A stretch of DNA of 64,000 nucleotides from Platerodrilus igneus (lineage: Eukaryota > Arthropoda > Insecta > Coleoptera > Lycidae), in NCBI GenBank assembly GCA_036346225.1, contig JARFIW010000900.1, forward strand, positions 248,001 through 312,000. Reading direction: 5' to 3'. The notes beneath the pieces were generated by a model. It was not told the DNA's origin. It worked only from the letters and a program-made list of their open reading frames with translations, and did not search any database. Of the stretch, positions 1 to 10,110 are shown piece after piece (position 1 is the first letter of the stretch; the number at the start of each line of letters is the position of its first letter). The translations under genes were made by a program, and so were the position numbers.

Positions 1-1333
1 CTCATGGGCGCCAGTGATACTTATTGTTCCAAAAATCTTCCGACACAACTAGGGGTCTATTCCTTGGGTAGAGCTATGAGAAGTGGGGGGGGTAAGTCGA
101 AATCTGTTTGCAGATCAAACCTAATCTAAACCAAATAGGCGCCACCAAGTCCTGATGTAATTACGATAATTGCATAGCATATTTCTAAGGGCGGACGTGG
201 AGACCCAAAGAAAAAGAATCGCCTTCGCTGACAAAAACCTGTCTTAATACAATAAGACGCAGCTCCTGTAAGAAATTGTAATTGTAATAGTTAAATAAAT
301 AAAAAAGTGGAACACCATTTGTGTCCAGCAAAAATACATAAAGAAGTAGTAAAAAGGTATTTCCAATATAAAATTGGCATCAATTTCGTACTCATAAGGG
401 TTTTAGCTTTATGTTATTAGATTTGATCACACTTGATCAAAATAAAAAATCTTTAATCCTGAACTAATTGTTTACTAAAAAAATTTCTTTTAAAATAATG
501 TGGCTTGTAACAAAAAATTTAATCATTAACTATATCAATCTAAAACTTTCAACTTTCATGTTTGTCTTAATTATTTTCAATCAAATACTTTACTTTAAGA
601 CATGAACTTGTTGTACAAATAGGGTTCTAACCTGTGCAGATCTGTTCAGGCAGATAACAAATTAATAGCTTCTAACAATGTTAGCATTTGAGTTTTCTAA
701 ATTACATATACAAATTTTAATGTAGATAAAGCTGATCACAAAAATAGACATGTTTACATATATTGTACTAAAGCTGTTCAAAGCATTTGCTTTTTAAATA
801 ACATCTGTCAGCAGTACAAAGCAGAAAAATATATGAAGTCAGTAACGCCTGTTGACGTTACCGACGATTCATATTGAGCAAAGCGTGTTGTTTTTTAAAA
901 CATTAAATCAGTGAACTTTAGTTTTACTACTGGTAAATCCAGCTCAGCAATTAGTTGAAACTTTTATAACGTACTTGTATTACGCATCAAAGCAAATTAA
1001 CGTGTTCTTAGTTTTGAAACACACAAAAAGAACTTATAGCTATCTACGAACCAAAACTGCATTTGTCGCATTGTAACAAAGAAAGACGGGATCCCCGTTT
1101 TTTCAAGCGACGATAACAGCGTTTGTAATTTGAAACAAATTCATCCAAACCAACTTCTTTAATGACTTCGTTCCACGTGTCAAATCAAATCCTGTTGCAA
1201 TACATTCTGCAGCAGTCGTAATCTCGAAGTTGAAATACGCCGCCTTCCAAAGGTAGCATCTTACATGTGTATACTTTACTGTACTCTTGTGTGTTTTGAA
1301 AGTTGCATCCTACTTGTCGCGCGTTATTCGAAG
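1..1333. other. Non-coding AT-rich stretch
   Basis: No convincing gene is visible on either strand. The sequence is AT-rich with many stops in all frames. Near 285-308 there is an A-rich tail (tagttaaataaataaa), and almost the same string recurs near 2128-2145, which hints at two copies of an unidentified A-tailed repeat ending there. This is an inference from the shared string only. Confidence 0.5.
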
Positions 1334-1486
1334 ATGTCCTCACTAATTGAATTGGATTCGCAGATTGCCAGCCTGCAGTCGAGAGTACATGTTGATATTT
1401 CTATCACTTTAGGCCGACCATCTTATAACCAGCTCGGGCGGTCGCGCCGTCAGGAGGTGAACAATCAAACAGAGATGTGCTTGTAA
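1334..1486 (+). CDS. Possible small ORF, 50 aa, function unknown
   Basis: The open frame starts at the ATG at 1334; an upstream in-frame ATG at 1266 would add 23 mostly hydrophobic residues. The peptide starts MSSLIELDSQIASLQSR, a heptad-like leucine/isoleucine pattern, and ends in a basic QLGRSRRQE stretch. Local GC is higher than in the flanks, which could mean a coding exon. No recognised domain, neighbour or conserved motif supports it. It may be an exon fragment, part of an unknown repeat, or chance. Confidence 0.15.
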   Translation: MSSLIELDSQIASLQSRVHVDISITLGRPSYNQLGRSRRQEVNNQTEMCL

Positions 1487-2922
1487 ATAGTTGTATACGA
1501 CACATATCTAAATATAAGTAGATTATTAAAGGACGATGCAGGCTTAACGTATTACTTTTGAAGTTGAATGCAAATTATTATTGTTATTAATAAAATTGTT
1601 ACATTATTCTTTGAAATTACACGGAAGGATTTATTATCGAAAATAAAATTGTTACATGATAATCTAAAGAACCCCAGCAAGAAGCTAACGGTGGAGGAGT
1701 TGTTATAAATTCAATAATAGATGTATTCATTCAAATTAGCTGAAAAAATTTTGCGCCGCAAATACGGTCACAACCAAACTTACGAATATTCTATTATTAA
1801 ATATAGTTCACATTTACAATAAAAATTGAATTTAAGTTATAATTATTTTTATTAACAAAAACTTTCGTTGATTGTAAAATTTTGGTTTTAAAGTCGAATA
1901 ACTCGATAAGTAAACGAGATATCGAATAGTATGTAGCATATTCGTAATCAGCATAAAAAACTGAATAAGATTAATATATTATATATATTATAAAATCACG
2001 GGAACCCTGCGACGGACGACGGCGGCGGCGGACAGACATTGAGATCCCATTAACCAAACTAAGTTTGGTTGATTATTTAGACTTGTACCAGGTAAGTTGG
2101 GCCAAGGGGTTAAGAACAATTGTGTTAGTTAAATAAATAAACAAACAAATTTTCATATTCTGTAATCTTTGCTCGCTCACTTAAGATTATAACGACTTTT
2201 AAAAGATTTTTCATGCACTTACCGCACACAGCAGATTAAAAAAGAAAACCAAATATTTTATTAAAGATACGGCACAATGCATTTTGAAAGATATCTTTCG
2301 GTTCGGAGTTCTACTTTAATAGTATTGGAACTAACTGAAACATTACCTATTGTAAATTATATCAGTAAACGCGATTAATTAAGATAAGGTATTTGATAAA
2401 AGCCGTGCTTATCGAAACTAAATTCTAAAAAGTTTATTTTGCAGCTTAGTTATCAAAACGTTAAAATTCGCAGAATTTAATCACATGCTACGTTACCTAG
2501 AACGAGTGTAAAAGTTTCCTACTTTGAATCATTATGACAACAGATTACTACTACTTTCCACGTGGTTCGTAGAGAATAAGCGATTTCCTGTGACTAACTG
2601 TACGAAAAAGTAATTGAGCTTTCATTTGGATATAAATAAAGCAAATACCTGGGTGGTAACATTAAAATAAAACCTTCGCAATAGTGCTTAGCATTATCCT
2701 ACATTATCCTCCATTTTTATTAAGCCTTTTCATATGAAATGTTCCATTTAGAAAATTTCAAAACCATCAATCGATTTGATTACCTTAAGCCTTGGTTCGT
2801 TTGCGCTGTTATTGTGTTTCTTAGTTTGTGACATATATTAAACATTCATTTACTTGTTAATTGACATAATAATCAATTTTCAACAACTCTATAAAAAATT
2901 TCAAAAATGTTGTCAACGTATT
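1487..2922. other. Non-coding stretch with a CGG-rich patch
   Basis: No gene is supported. The one distinctive patch is about 1995-2075: a short run of CGG/GAC triplets around 2010-2030, followed by a perfect palindrome aaccaaactaagtttggtt at about 2053-2071. Just after it, at about 2088-2096, lies caggtaag, a good splice-donor-like string but without a recognisable exon next to it. The rest is AT-rich. Confidence 0.4.
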
Positions 2923-3260
2923 ATGTTCAGGTACTTTTTTCTTTTTCAATTTAAAAAAGATTTAAATGCCACAGAAGCGATTAATAAAATTAACCAGGCG
3001 TTTAAGGAAAATACTCGCAACGAACATTCCGTAAGCCATTGACTGTCGAATTTTCAGAACAACAATTATATTTTGAAAAATGAACCACATGGGCGGCCGA
3101 CTACAACCTTAACGAATAAAGTGCTACAGAAAAAAGTTGAACGAAATTCATCGAAATCGCTAGAAAACTTTGCAGAGATATTGGATGTCTTAATAAGTAT
3201 AGGTCTTTAAAAATTTTAACGGTACTGGGCTACGCTATAGAGGAAGTAAGAAATCTATAG
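2923..3260 (+). pseudogene. Mariner transposase N-terminal remnant
   Basis: One frame carries the N-terminal DNA-binding half of a mariner transposase: FKKDLNATEAINKINQAF (first helix-turn-helix), a decayed linker, then NEPHGRPTTTLTNKVLQKKV, SLENFAEILDVLISIG and, after a stop, LGYAIEE. GRP is the conserved linker motif between the two helix-turn-helix domains. One tryptophan codon before LSNF has become TGA. The catalytic DDD half is not seen downstream, so this is a truncated dead copy of a protein that in intact elements binds the terminal inverted repeats and cuts the DNA. No TIR or TA target duplication was located. Confidence 0.75.
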
Positions 3261-3525
3261 AGAAAAATGTAACACGGTGTTTTCAGTTCAACCTGAAAAC
3301 ATCTAGTAGAGTCTTAAGAATAAAGAAATTCATAGTTGGAAGGCATTTGAAGTTCATTTCGCTACCCCCTAACCCCGTTTTCAAATTCGGAGCTGAAAAT
3401 CTAAATATAATTTTGTGCTTATCTTGTGCAATTTTGTGCAGGACACCTAAAATTTTGTGCACGTTTTTCTACGAGATACTAATAGGGGTTGGAGGATTCT
3501 GGGACAGCGCCGCCGCCGCAACGTC

Positions 3526-3812
3526 GCTAATCGTTTTTAATGAGTTTTCTCATTAAAAACCCATTAGCACTAACCGCTTTTTTTAATGGGTTTTCTCATT
3601 AAAAACCCAACAGTACTAATCGTTTTTTAATGGGTTTTGTCATTAAAAACCCATTAGCACTAATCGTTTTTAATGGGTTTTGTCATTAAAAACCCATTAG
3701 CACTAATCGCTTTTTTAATGAGTTTTCTCATTACAATTCCATTAACACTAATCGCATTTTAATTACAAAACTCATTAACACTAATCGCTTTTTAATGAGA
3801 AAACTCATTCAC
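3526..3812. repeat. Hairpin-forming tandem repeat, ~44-bp unit, ~7 copies
   Basis: The landmark ctaatcg or ctaaccg recurs at about 3526, 3569, 3615, 3659, 3702, 3747 and 3780, a 43-46 bp period with one short last unit. Each full unit holds an imperfect palindrome: taatgggtttt, a short loop containing catta, then aaaacccatta. Every monomer could therefore fold into a hairpin. The array is flanked on both sides by GC-rich CCG-type runs (about 3505-3520 and 3853-3880). Confidence 0.85.
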
Positions 3813-4142
3813 GATGTTATCATTTTTCTTTACGTCACATCTGTCATTACAGCCACCGCCACAGCGCCACCGCCGCCGCTATCTAACCTAGGTTAAACCC
3901 TTGGAATTTTTAAAATCGCACCACCGACGGAAGGGATTTCTTCCTTGCTCCCTTCTTGCTCGGACGCCCCACACTACATGGGCAACGCCACTCCACCTGC
4001 ATGTCAGACAACCCGCGATGCATAAACAATGCCGCCGCCACCTAAATGTCTGCAACTCATTGCGCTCTAACTACGTCTCAAGCGCCAACCTAATCACTTT
4101 TACACTGAGTGATCTGTTAATTCGACCTGAACCCTAATTTCC

Positions 4143-4440
4143 CGGGCAATCTAACACCGTTAGAATTTTTAAAATCGAGCTATCTCTTACAAGTTACACC
4201 CTGGTAAAGCCTCGTACCACAAGTTTCTGCTCTTTGATTTCATATCTAACCTAGGTAAGAATTTTCCTCGACTAACCACTTTAGCCTGATCTAGAATTTT
4301 CTGGACAATCTAATCCTGTTTGAATTTTTAAAATTGGACTATCCTTTGCAAAGTTACATCCTGTTAAAGCCTCGTACCTTTAAATTTTTTGTTTATTTAA
4401 TTTTAACTCGATCCTTAAATCCTTTTTGGTCACCCGAGAT
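4143..4440. repeat. Two-copy direct repeat, 159-bp period
   Basis: The block at 4143-4300 (from gggcaatctaacaccgtt through ggtaaagcctcgtacc) is repeated at about 4302-4440 (from ggacaatctaatcctgtt through gttaaagcctcgtacc) with scattered differences. A third partial echo (ggaatttttaaaatcgcacc) lies at about 3902. A near-palindromic atctaacctaggt occurs at about 3880 and 4246. No coding potential is seen. From 4441 to 4765 nothing further is recognised. Confidence 0.65.
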
Positions 4441-4765
4441 ATACGCTTCAATCCGGAATTTCCCGACTACCCCCTACCTAACACAAACCCTACACCCAAA
4501 TTTTAGCTAATGTATTTATAGAAATATTACAACGTGGTCTAAAATTTACCCTAATATGCAAACCATTCAATTATTTTAAGAATAATACCAAAAGTTTGAA
4601 ACCAGCTTAAAACATTTTTAATTCTTTTCTGCTGGATAATTTTAAGAAACCCAATGAATTTTCAAAATAAAATTAACTCTAAAAAGCTCTATAGACAACC
4701 AATTATACATAGATTTCGCTCATACCTTAAAAATTATTTTAAGTTTTTGTAAACTTTTTGAAGGA

Positions 4766-4955
4766 GAACTTAATAAAACACTTTAAACGTTTACTAAAGG
4801 TATATCATGCTTATTGTCTACAGGATAGCTACGTACACAATAATTAAACTTTAAATAAATTCTACGTCATACTTTTGGAAATCGCAGGCTTGTCTATTTT
4901 CTAAATGAATCACCGAGCGAAAGTACATACATTGTTATTAAATTAACGATTTACT
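4766..4955 (+). repeat. Left arm of ~190-bp inverted repeat
   Basis: This stretch is an imperfect reverse complement of 7010-7195. The best shared core is tctaaatgaatcaccgagcg (about 4900-4919), which appears inverted near 7040-7059. Outer parts such as aacttaataaaa and cactttaaac also match. The arms face each other across about 2 kb that holds a polymerase remnant, so they may be the terminal inverted repeats of a shrunken Polinton-like element. No clean target-site duplication was found outside them. Confidence 0.7.
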
Positions 4956-5454
4956 AATGCAAACCACTTATACGCTTATAAACGTTGTCGACTGTCCTCG
5001 CTATAATTACAAATAAGAGGTCAGTTTTGTAAATTCTTTGGAAATGAAACTTCGATTCCCTAATACTAGTAATGTTTAATTGTATTTACCGGAATTAAAA
5101 ATTATTTATTAATAAAATTAGTTTATCGAGGGAAGATGACAAAAGGTACATCATTCCTAATAGTACAACAATCTACGCATGGGGGTGTAAAGATATAAGA
5201 TAGTTGTTTATATTTGTATGGATTTTGTAAATCTATTGTATATATTAGTTTTAAGATTCCATAATTTTTAAGTTCTTCTACCACCTTCTAAATCCTTCCG
5301 GCTTCCTGGTTGACAGAGTATACGTGTTATCTCCACGTGGTATTCGCAGGACACGGCGGTTTTAGATTTCTCGGGAGATGGTTGGCTAAGGCATATGTCT
5401 TGGCTAGCGAAAAAGGTTTTAAAAATGGTGTTAAATAAAGATGAGCAAAAATTA

Positions 5455-5580
5455 GTGATTTGGGTCTTTAAAACGCATAACTTTGTATGGGGTGGTCCTA
5501 TTTAAAATCTATTTACAGATTTGGGGTCCCTAGAAAAATTTAATATTAGTTGATACCTAGCAAAATATATTTATCTTAAA
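5455..5580 (+). repeat. Internally deleted copy of the ~340-bp repeat unit
   Basis: The first half (cataactttgtatggggtgg through ctatttacagat) matches the start of the tandem unit found at 8525-9490, and the second half (aaaaatttaatattagttga through tatttatctt) matches its end. The middle roughly 200 bp is missing. It sits directly upstream of the DNA polymerase tail at 5583, which links the tandem array downstream to the same kind of element. Confidence 0.65.
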
Positions 5581-5582
5581 AG

Positions 5583-5774
5583 AGTGACTACCCTACGTAT
5601 AATAAATACAATATAACACTTGTCAACAAAAAAGTTGTAGGGAAAATTAAAGACGTATTTAATGGGGGTCCAGTATTAGAATTTGTTGGTAGTAATGTTA
5701 AGTCCTACTGTATTGTAGGCGAGAAAGATACGATTAAAAAGATTAAAGGGGTCTCACAAATTGTAGTTAAGTAA
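5583..5774 (+). pseudogene. C-terminal remnant of type-B DNA polymerase (Polinton-like)
   Basis: An open stretch of 63 codons ends in TAA at 5772. It reads DYPTYNKYN, then KKVVGKIKDVFNGGP, EFVGSNVKSYCI and KKIKGVSQIVVK. This matches the pattern I recall for the C-terminal part of protein-primed type-B DNA polymerases encoded by Polinton/Maverick-like elements in insect genomes: a conserved GK-K-D stretch, then FVG and a later KGV--VVK motif. The polymerase and exonuclease catalytic motifs are not present upstream, so only the tail survives. The assignment rests on motif memory and should be tested by profile search. Confidence 0.55.
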
Positions 5775-6237
5775 AACCGAGGGTCTTATAACCTATAACG
5801 AGCATATACCTCCAAAAGGGGTGGGCATGCAACTACGCAGCAGTGCGCGGGAGAATAAGAATTCTCTCCAATAAGAAATTAAAGTTTCCATGTACGTAGC
5901 ACCAGTCATTGGGTAACGGTAGAAATGTGGAACCTATAAAGACGATTATTAATTATGGTTTAGAAAAATAGTAGTTTTCGTGGACTAAATAAAATAGCTT
6001 AGACTGGTTAATGTATATGGTTACATACTCTCGTACACATCCACAAACATCTGCGTACGTCCACAATAGCGATGCCGGTAGTTTTTGTTTAACAAATAGT
6101 AGGAAAGATACGTCAGGTGTTAGTGCGTGGAAGCCCATAGGATCGTTGGAATCAAAAAGAACGGTGCGGCGGGGTGTATGGTGGTCTCCGTTAGAATAAT
6201 CGAAAGTGGTTAATCAATTGTATTAGATGTTTAAATA

Positions 6238-6951
6238 AGCGAAAGTGTAAAGGCCTACATAAACAAAAATTTAATTATCCGACAAAAGTGCGCGATGTGC
6301 TACACTTATAAAGAAAGTATGGAATGGTGCTTTTAGCGGCCCTACCCGTAAAAGGGCGACTGACTTTTCAAGCAACAACAAGAATAGCAGTAGCGCAGAG
6401 AAGGGGTATGCATGTATTATACAGTGCACAGTTGCTGCAAAATATGTTAGTTTACGCGTAGCTCGGATGTGTAATTGATCACGACTTAAAGATCCCCGGA
6501 GGTTTAAAATTCTCGGCCCATTGTCGTTTTGAAAAATGTTTGTAAATTATCAGAACAGGAGCGGGTCGAAGTTTAAGTTAGATGGATGATTGACTGAGTT
6601 TTTTCTACCTTTTACGAGGGAATTGGAAGTTGACAGACATCAAGCATCTAATTCTCTATTTGGACGATATCAAGTACTTACCGGTTCTAGAAATCATTAC
6701 GTGCGGTCGACCGCTATGCGAAAGTGTAAAAGCCTACAGAAGCAAAATTTAATCATCAGACGAAAAAGTGCGCGATGTGCTATAGAAAGTATAAAAAAAT
6801 GATGCTTTGCATCGGTCCTAACAGTGAAAAGGAGAGTGACTTTTTCTAGCAATTACAAGAATAGCAGTAGCGCGGCGAAGGGGTATGCATCTATTATACA
6901 GCGCATTGTTGCTATAAAATATGTTAGTTTACGAGAAGCTCGAACGTGCAC
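6238..6951 (+). repeat. Direct duplication of a ~235-bp segment (6238-6472 and 6717-6951)
   Basis: Two copies about 479 bp apart share gcgaaagtgtaaa, aaagtgcgcgatgtgctaya, agcaayaacaagaatagcag and aatatgttagtttacg. The first copy keeps an open frame around 6340-6475 (containing FSSNNKNSSSAEKGYACII); in the second copy the matching segment is shifted. The 244 bp between the copies are unrelated to them. Both lie inside the 4766-7195 inverted repeats. The gene they come from was not recognised. Confidence 0.7.
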
Positions 6952-7009
6952 AAATTAAATTTTAATCTATAATTAACCACGGTCGTAAAAATGGGAAATT
7001 AATGGTTAA

Positions 7010-7195
7010 TTTTAATACTACTAAGCATATACTTTCGCTCGGTGATTCATTTAGAAAATATTCAAGCCCACCATTTCCTAAAATATGACGTAGAAGTTAT
7101 TTAAAATTAAATTACTTTATTAGGAAGTATCCTGTAGACAACAAGTTGGTATTTCCTTAGTAATGGTTTAAAGTGTTTTTATTAAGTTTTGGTTA
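7010..7195 (-). repeat. Right arm of ~190-bp inverted repeat
   Basis: This is the reverse-complement partner of 4766-4955. Matching strings on the minus strand include ttgtctacaggata, ttctacgtcata and cgagcgaaagta. It ends about 380 bp before the C2H2 ORF at 7576. Confidence 0.7.
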
Positions 7196-7292
7196 TAGTA
7201 GCACTGCATCTTCTACAGCACGACTTGCACACAATTTGTGTGCGTGTGCTATCACCCTTTTGGATTTTTAATATGCACGCGATCCGTATAAC

Positions 7293-7400
7293 ATGGAAGA
7301 CGTTTCCGATGTTTCTACTAACGTCATTCGCACCATCGACGATGCGAACCAGGTGCATGCATTGGCGCTAAATGTATTGGACGAGCAGCAAGGATTATGA
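7293..7400 (+). CDS. Possible 35-aa acidic peptide ORF
   Basis: A short ATG-initiated frame begins MEDVSDVSTNVIRTIDDANQ and ends LDEQQGL. It is acidic and helix-prone with no stop-rich look, and lies 175 bp upstream of the intact C2H2 gene on the same strand. No family is recognised. It could be a small leader gene of the same element or chance. Confidence 0.2.
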   Translation: MEDVSDVSTNVIRTIDDANQVHALALNVLDEQQGL

Positions 7401-7575
7401 CGTCATTTAGTTCCCCGCTGAATCCTCAACTTCGTTCGGGTGTCTTCGGAAACCTTCGGTTTGCATTCTATAGGGTACATAAAGCAGGTGCGCAAGAGTA
7501 AATTCTTTAGTTATAAGTTAGTTCGCTTACAAGTTTAACCAAAGTGCTATAGTGCGGATTTTGTTTTGTACTATA

Positions 7576-8415
7576 ATGGTATCTGCAAACGTTTTTGAGT
7601 GCAACTCTTGCGGTGCTTCCTATACCTGGAAAAATGCTCTCATACGGCACCAGAACAAATGTCGTGGTGTAACATCGTCTACGGTTAAGCTTATACATCC
7701 GTCCGCAGCAAAGTACTTAAACTGTGGGTCTTGCGGTATCGCTTTTATGAGAATGGGCAACTTACAGCGACACAAGGAAAAACAGCACGGTATGTCATTA
7801 AGTCGTAAACGTTCAGCTCCGCCAGCTATTAAAGGGCCTTGTACGAAACAACCACGAATTATGTGTAAAGTATGCGATTTCGAAATGGAAAAAACTACCT
7901 ATGCCGCACACTTGAGCAGCAACAGACATAAAAATGCATCAGTTACCGCTACTAGCGACGATTGTGTAGAAATGGTTAGCACAGCGTTTAACAACCGTAT
8001 GGTTAGCTATCGCATAAAGAATGCCTGTGTCGACGATGGAGTGCCCGAGTTTCTTTGGAAGCAGAAAGAGCGATTTATTCGATTAATTAATGAAAAAAGA
8101 ATACAACATACAGCAGTAAAAGTCTATTGCGAACTCTACGGCGTTTACACCAAAATGGGGGAAGAGACTACCGATGTGAAATCCTTTAACACAAAAAATG
8201 TGGTTATAGCGTCTTCTAGTAATCTGGAAAATATATACGAGGTCTTAAGCGAAACCATAAGAACAAAATCAGAGGAATTTGAAACATGCGGGTCCGGTTG
8301 GTCTTTGGAAAAGGTGCTCTATTTAGAAATAAATATTAATAAGTATGATATGAGTTCTAGATTAAGAATAAAAAATTGTAAATATGTATTTAGAAATGTG
8401 GTTTACAAAATTTAA
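7576..8415 (+). CDS. C2H2 zinc-finger protein of a Polinton-like element, 279 aa
   Basis: This is one of the few clean ORFs in the window. I start it at the ATG at 7576; the frame is open slightly further upstream but without an ATG. Three zinc-finger-like modules are visible: C9-C12-H25-C29 (C2HC type), C50-C53-H66-H71 (classic, with HKEKQHG) and C97-C100-H112-H118. After a linker the second half contains RFIRLINEKRIQHTAVKVYC and near the end SGWSLEKVLYLEININKYD. In insect proteins I recall, a C2H2 N-terminus followed by an SGW-L---L-L-ININK motif precedes a type-B DNA polymerase domain. Here the protein stops shortly after that motif, so it is either a natural separate protein or an N-terminal fragment. 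Likely nuclear and nucleic-acid binding by analogy; role inferred. Confidence 0.6.
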   Translation: MVSANVFECNSCGASYTWKNALIRHQNKCRGVTSSTVKLIHPSAAKYLNCGSCGIAFMRMGNLQRHKEKQHGMSLSRKRSAPPAIKGPCTKQPRIMCKVCDFEMEKTTYAAHLSSNRHKNASVTATSDDCVEMVSTAFNNRMVSYRIKNACVDDGVPEFLWKQKERFIRLINEKRIQHTAVKVYCELYGVYTKMGEETTDVKSFNTKNVVIASSSNLENIYEVLSETIRTKSEEFETCGSGWSLEKVLYLEININKYDMSSRLRIKNCKYVFRNVVYKI

Positions 8416-8524
8416 ACTGTATTAGTAAAAATTGTCTGTAATAAAAAGTTTTAAGAATAGTTTTTAGATTTTCTTTTAGGTATGAGCCGCAGGAAATTTA
8501 TAATTTAGAGGGTGTGTGTAAAAT

Positions 8525-9490
8525 GGTAAGGGGTGGTCCGATTTTAAATCTGTTTACGGATTCGGATTCTACATAAAATTCTAGACTAACAAAATGTATT
8601 GCATGTATAAAAAATTTATAAGGACCGTCAAAAGTCGTTACAGGTAAGAAATCTTAAAATTGGGGTAGCTCCCTTGGGGGTGATGCAATCTGAAAAATTC
8701 CTAGAGATTCGGGTAGCTGAGAAAAATCTAATATTAATTAATACCAAACAAGATAGGTTTATCTCGAAAGATGCAATGGCTAGACGAAGAAAACTATTTG
8801 TTAGGTTTGCTTATAGAGCAAATAGCAAAATTTGAAAATCAGGATTTTAAAGGGGTATAACTTTGCAGGGCGTGGTCCGATTTCAAATCTGTTTACAGAT
8901 TCGAATTTTGCGTAAAATTTTAGACTAACAAGATGTATCGCATGTATAAAAAAATTTATGCGGACGGTTAGAAATCGCAACAGGTAAGAAATCTTAAAAT
9001 TGGGGTAGCTCTCTTGGGGGTGATGCAATCTAAAAAATTCTTAGAGATTCGGGTAGCTGAGAAAAATCTAATATTAATTGATACCAAACAAGATAGGTTT
9101 ATCTCGAAAGATGCATTGGTTAGACGAAGAAAACTATTTGTTAGGTTTGCTTATAAAGCAAAGAGCAAAATTTAGAGGTTCCGGACTTTAAAGGGGTATA
9201 ACTTTGCAGGGCGTGGTCCGATTTCAAATCTGTTTACAGATTCGAATTCTGCGTAAAATTTTAGACTAACAAGATGTATTGCATGTATAAAAAAATTTAT
9301 GCGGTCGGTCAGAAATCTTAAAATTGGGGTAGCTCTCTGGGGGATGATGCTATCTAAAAAATTCCTAGATATTCGGGTAGCTGAGAAAATTCTAATATTA
9401 ATTGATACCAAACAAGATAGGTTTATCTCGTGGGTGGAAATGTGGAGAAAGATTTATCTCGTGGGTGGAAAGAATGCGGGTGTGACGTAA
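8525..9490 (+). repeat. Tandem array of a ~340-bp unit, about three copies
   Basis: The landmark gtggtccgat lies at 8533, 8872 and 9213, a 339-341 bp period. Each copy contains an open frame on the plus strand of about 65 codons including NLKIGVA, KFLEIRVAEK, TKQDRFIS and, in copies one and two, RRRKLFVRFAYRA. In copy one it ends at the TGA at 8835. In the third copy the end is replaced by gatttatctcgtgggtggaaa, itself duplicated at about 9416 and 9448. Copies one and two carry an extra acaggtaag string before NLKIG that copy three lacks. The encoded peptide is unrecognised, but the frame is kept in all copies. Confidence 0.8.
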
Positions 9491-9865
9491 TGAAAATGGT
9501 TGGGGTAAAAAATTCCACAAGGAGTTCCACAGGGAGAGAGCAGGAGGAGATTCTTAAAAAATAAGACTTTATAGTGCGAATTTACATGTAAATTTGGTCC
9601 AGATGTGTGTGGAAATGAGGATGCTGGTGGAAATGAGGCAGTGGGATCCTTAATAATGTACTACTGTTGTCTATTAGCGCAAAGGTGGGTATGCCCCCAT
9701 GCCTGTCACATTTAGCCCTCAACTGTTAGGGCTAGTTAATCAGTTTTACTTTTATTGCAAAGTTTGTGATTAAATTTAGTCCGTGGCAGAATACAGCACG
9801 AATTATATAATACGAAATTGTGTAAATGTTAAGGTTAGAACTAGTAGTTTTAAACTTTTTAATTA
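9491..9865. other. Non-coding spacer before gypsy element A
   Basis: No gene is seen. A GGAAATGAGG-type motif occurs twice at about 9611-9640. The left LTR of element A could not be delimited here because no matching right copy was found after 12854. Confidence 0.3.
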
Positions 9866-10110
9866 TGCCGGGTAGAAAAGGTAAAAAAAGTACAGAAATA
9901 GTTGAGGAAGGAATGGGTGATGTTTTAAAACATTTAATTAGTGCCGTAAATAGCATGAACATGAATAACGCCTGTATGAGAGAGTTGTTAGATCGGACTA
10001 ATGTCAAAGTTTCCGAGCGGATGGATAAATTAAGCCATGTTTTAAATAAAATATCTGAGCAGAATAAGATTGCTAGGAATACTGAAATGTATTTGATAGA
10101 GAAAAAATAG
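9866..10110 (+). pseudogene. Gag-like N-terminal fragment of gypsy element A
   Basis: This frame starts MPGRKGKKSTEIVEEGMG and continues as a polar, helical peptide (VNSMNMNNACMRELLDRTNV, MDKLSHVLNKISEQNKI) before stopping. Position, about 0.7 kb upstream of an aspartic protease and RT on the same strand, and coiled-coil character suggest the start of a retrotransposon Gag. From 10111 to about 10786 the frame is broken and no zinc knuckle is readable. Assignment is by context. Confidence 0.4.

Noticed and set aside
1995..2075. CGG-rich patch as a CpG promoter
   Set aside because: Only a few dozen bases long, no gene or start site beside it; more likely part of a repeat.
3901..4137. 78-codon plus-strand open frame
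   Set aside because: The frame starts at TTG, has odd composition from GC-rich repeat sequence, and overlaps the upstream echo of the 159-bp repeat.
7189..7371. 60-codon plus-strand frame upstream of the C2H2 ORF
   Set aside because: It begins at TTG, overlaps the right inverted repeat and has no family motif; the short MEDVSDV frame in another phase looks slightly more plausible.
8801..9028. Minus-strand open frames in the 340-bp array (also 9172-9411)
   Set aside because: They are antisense to the conserved plus-strand frame and recur only because the unit is tandemly repeated.
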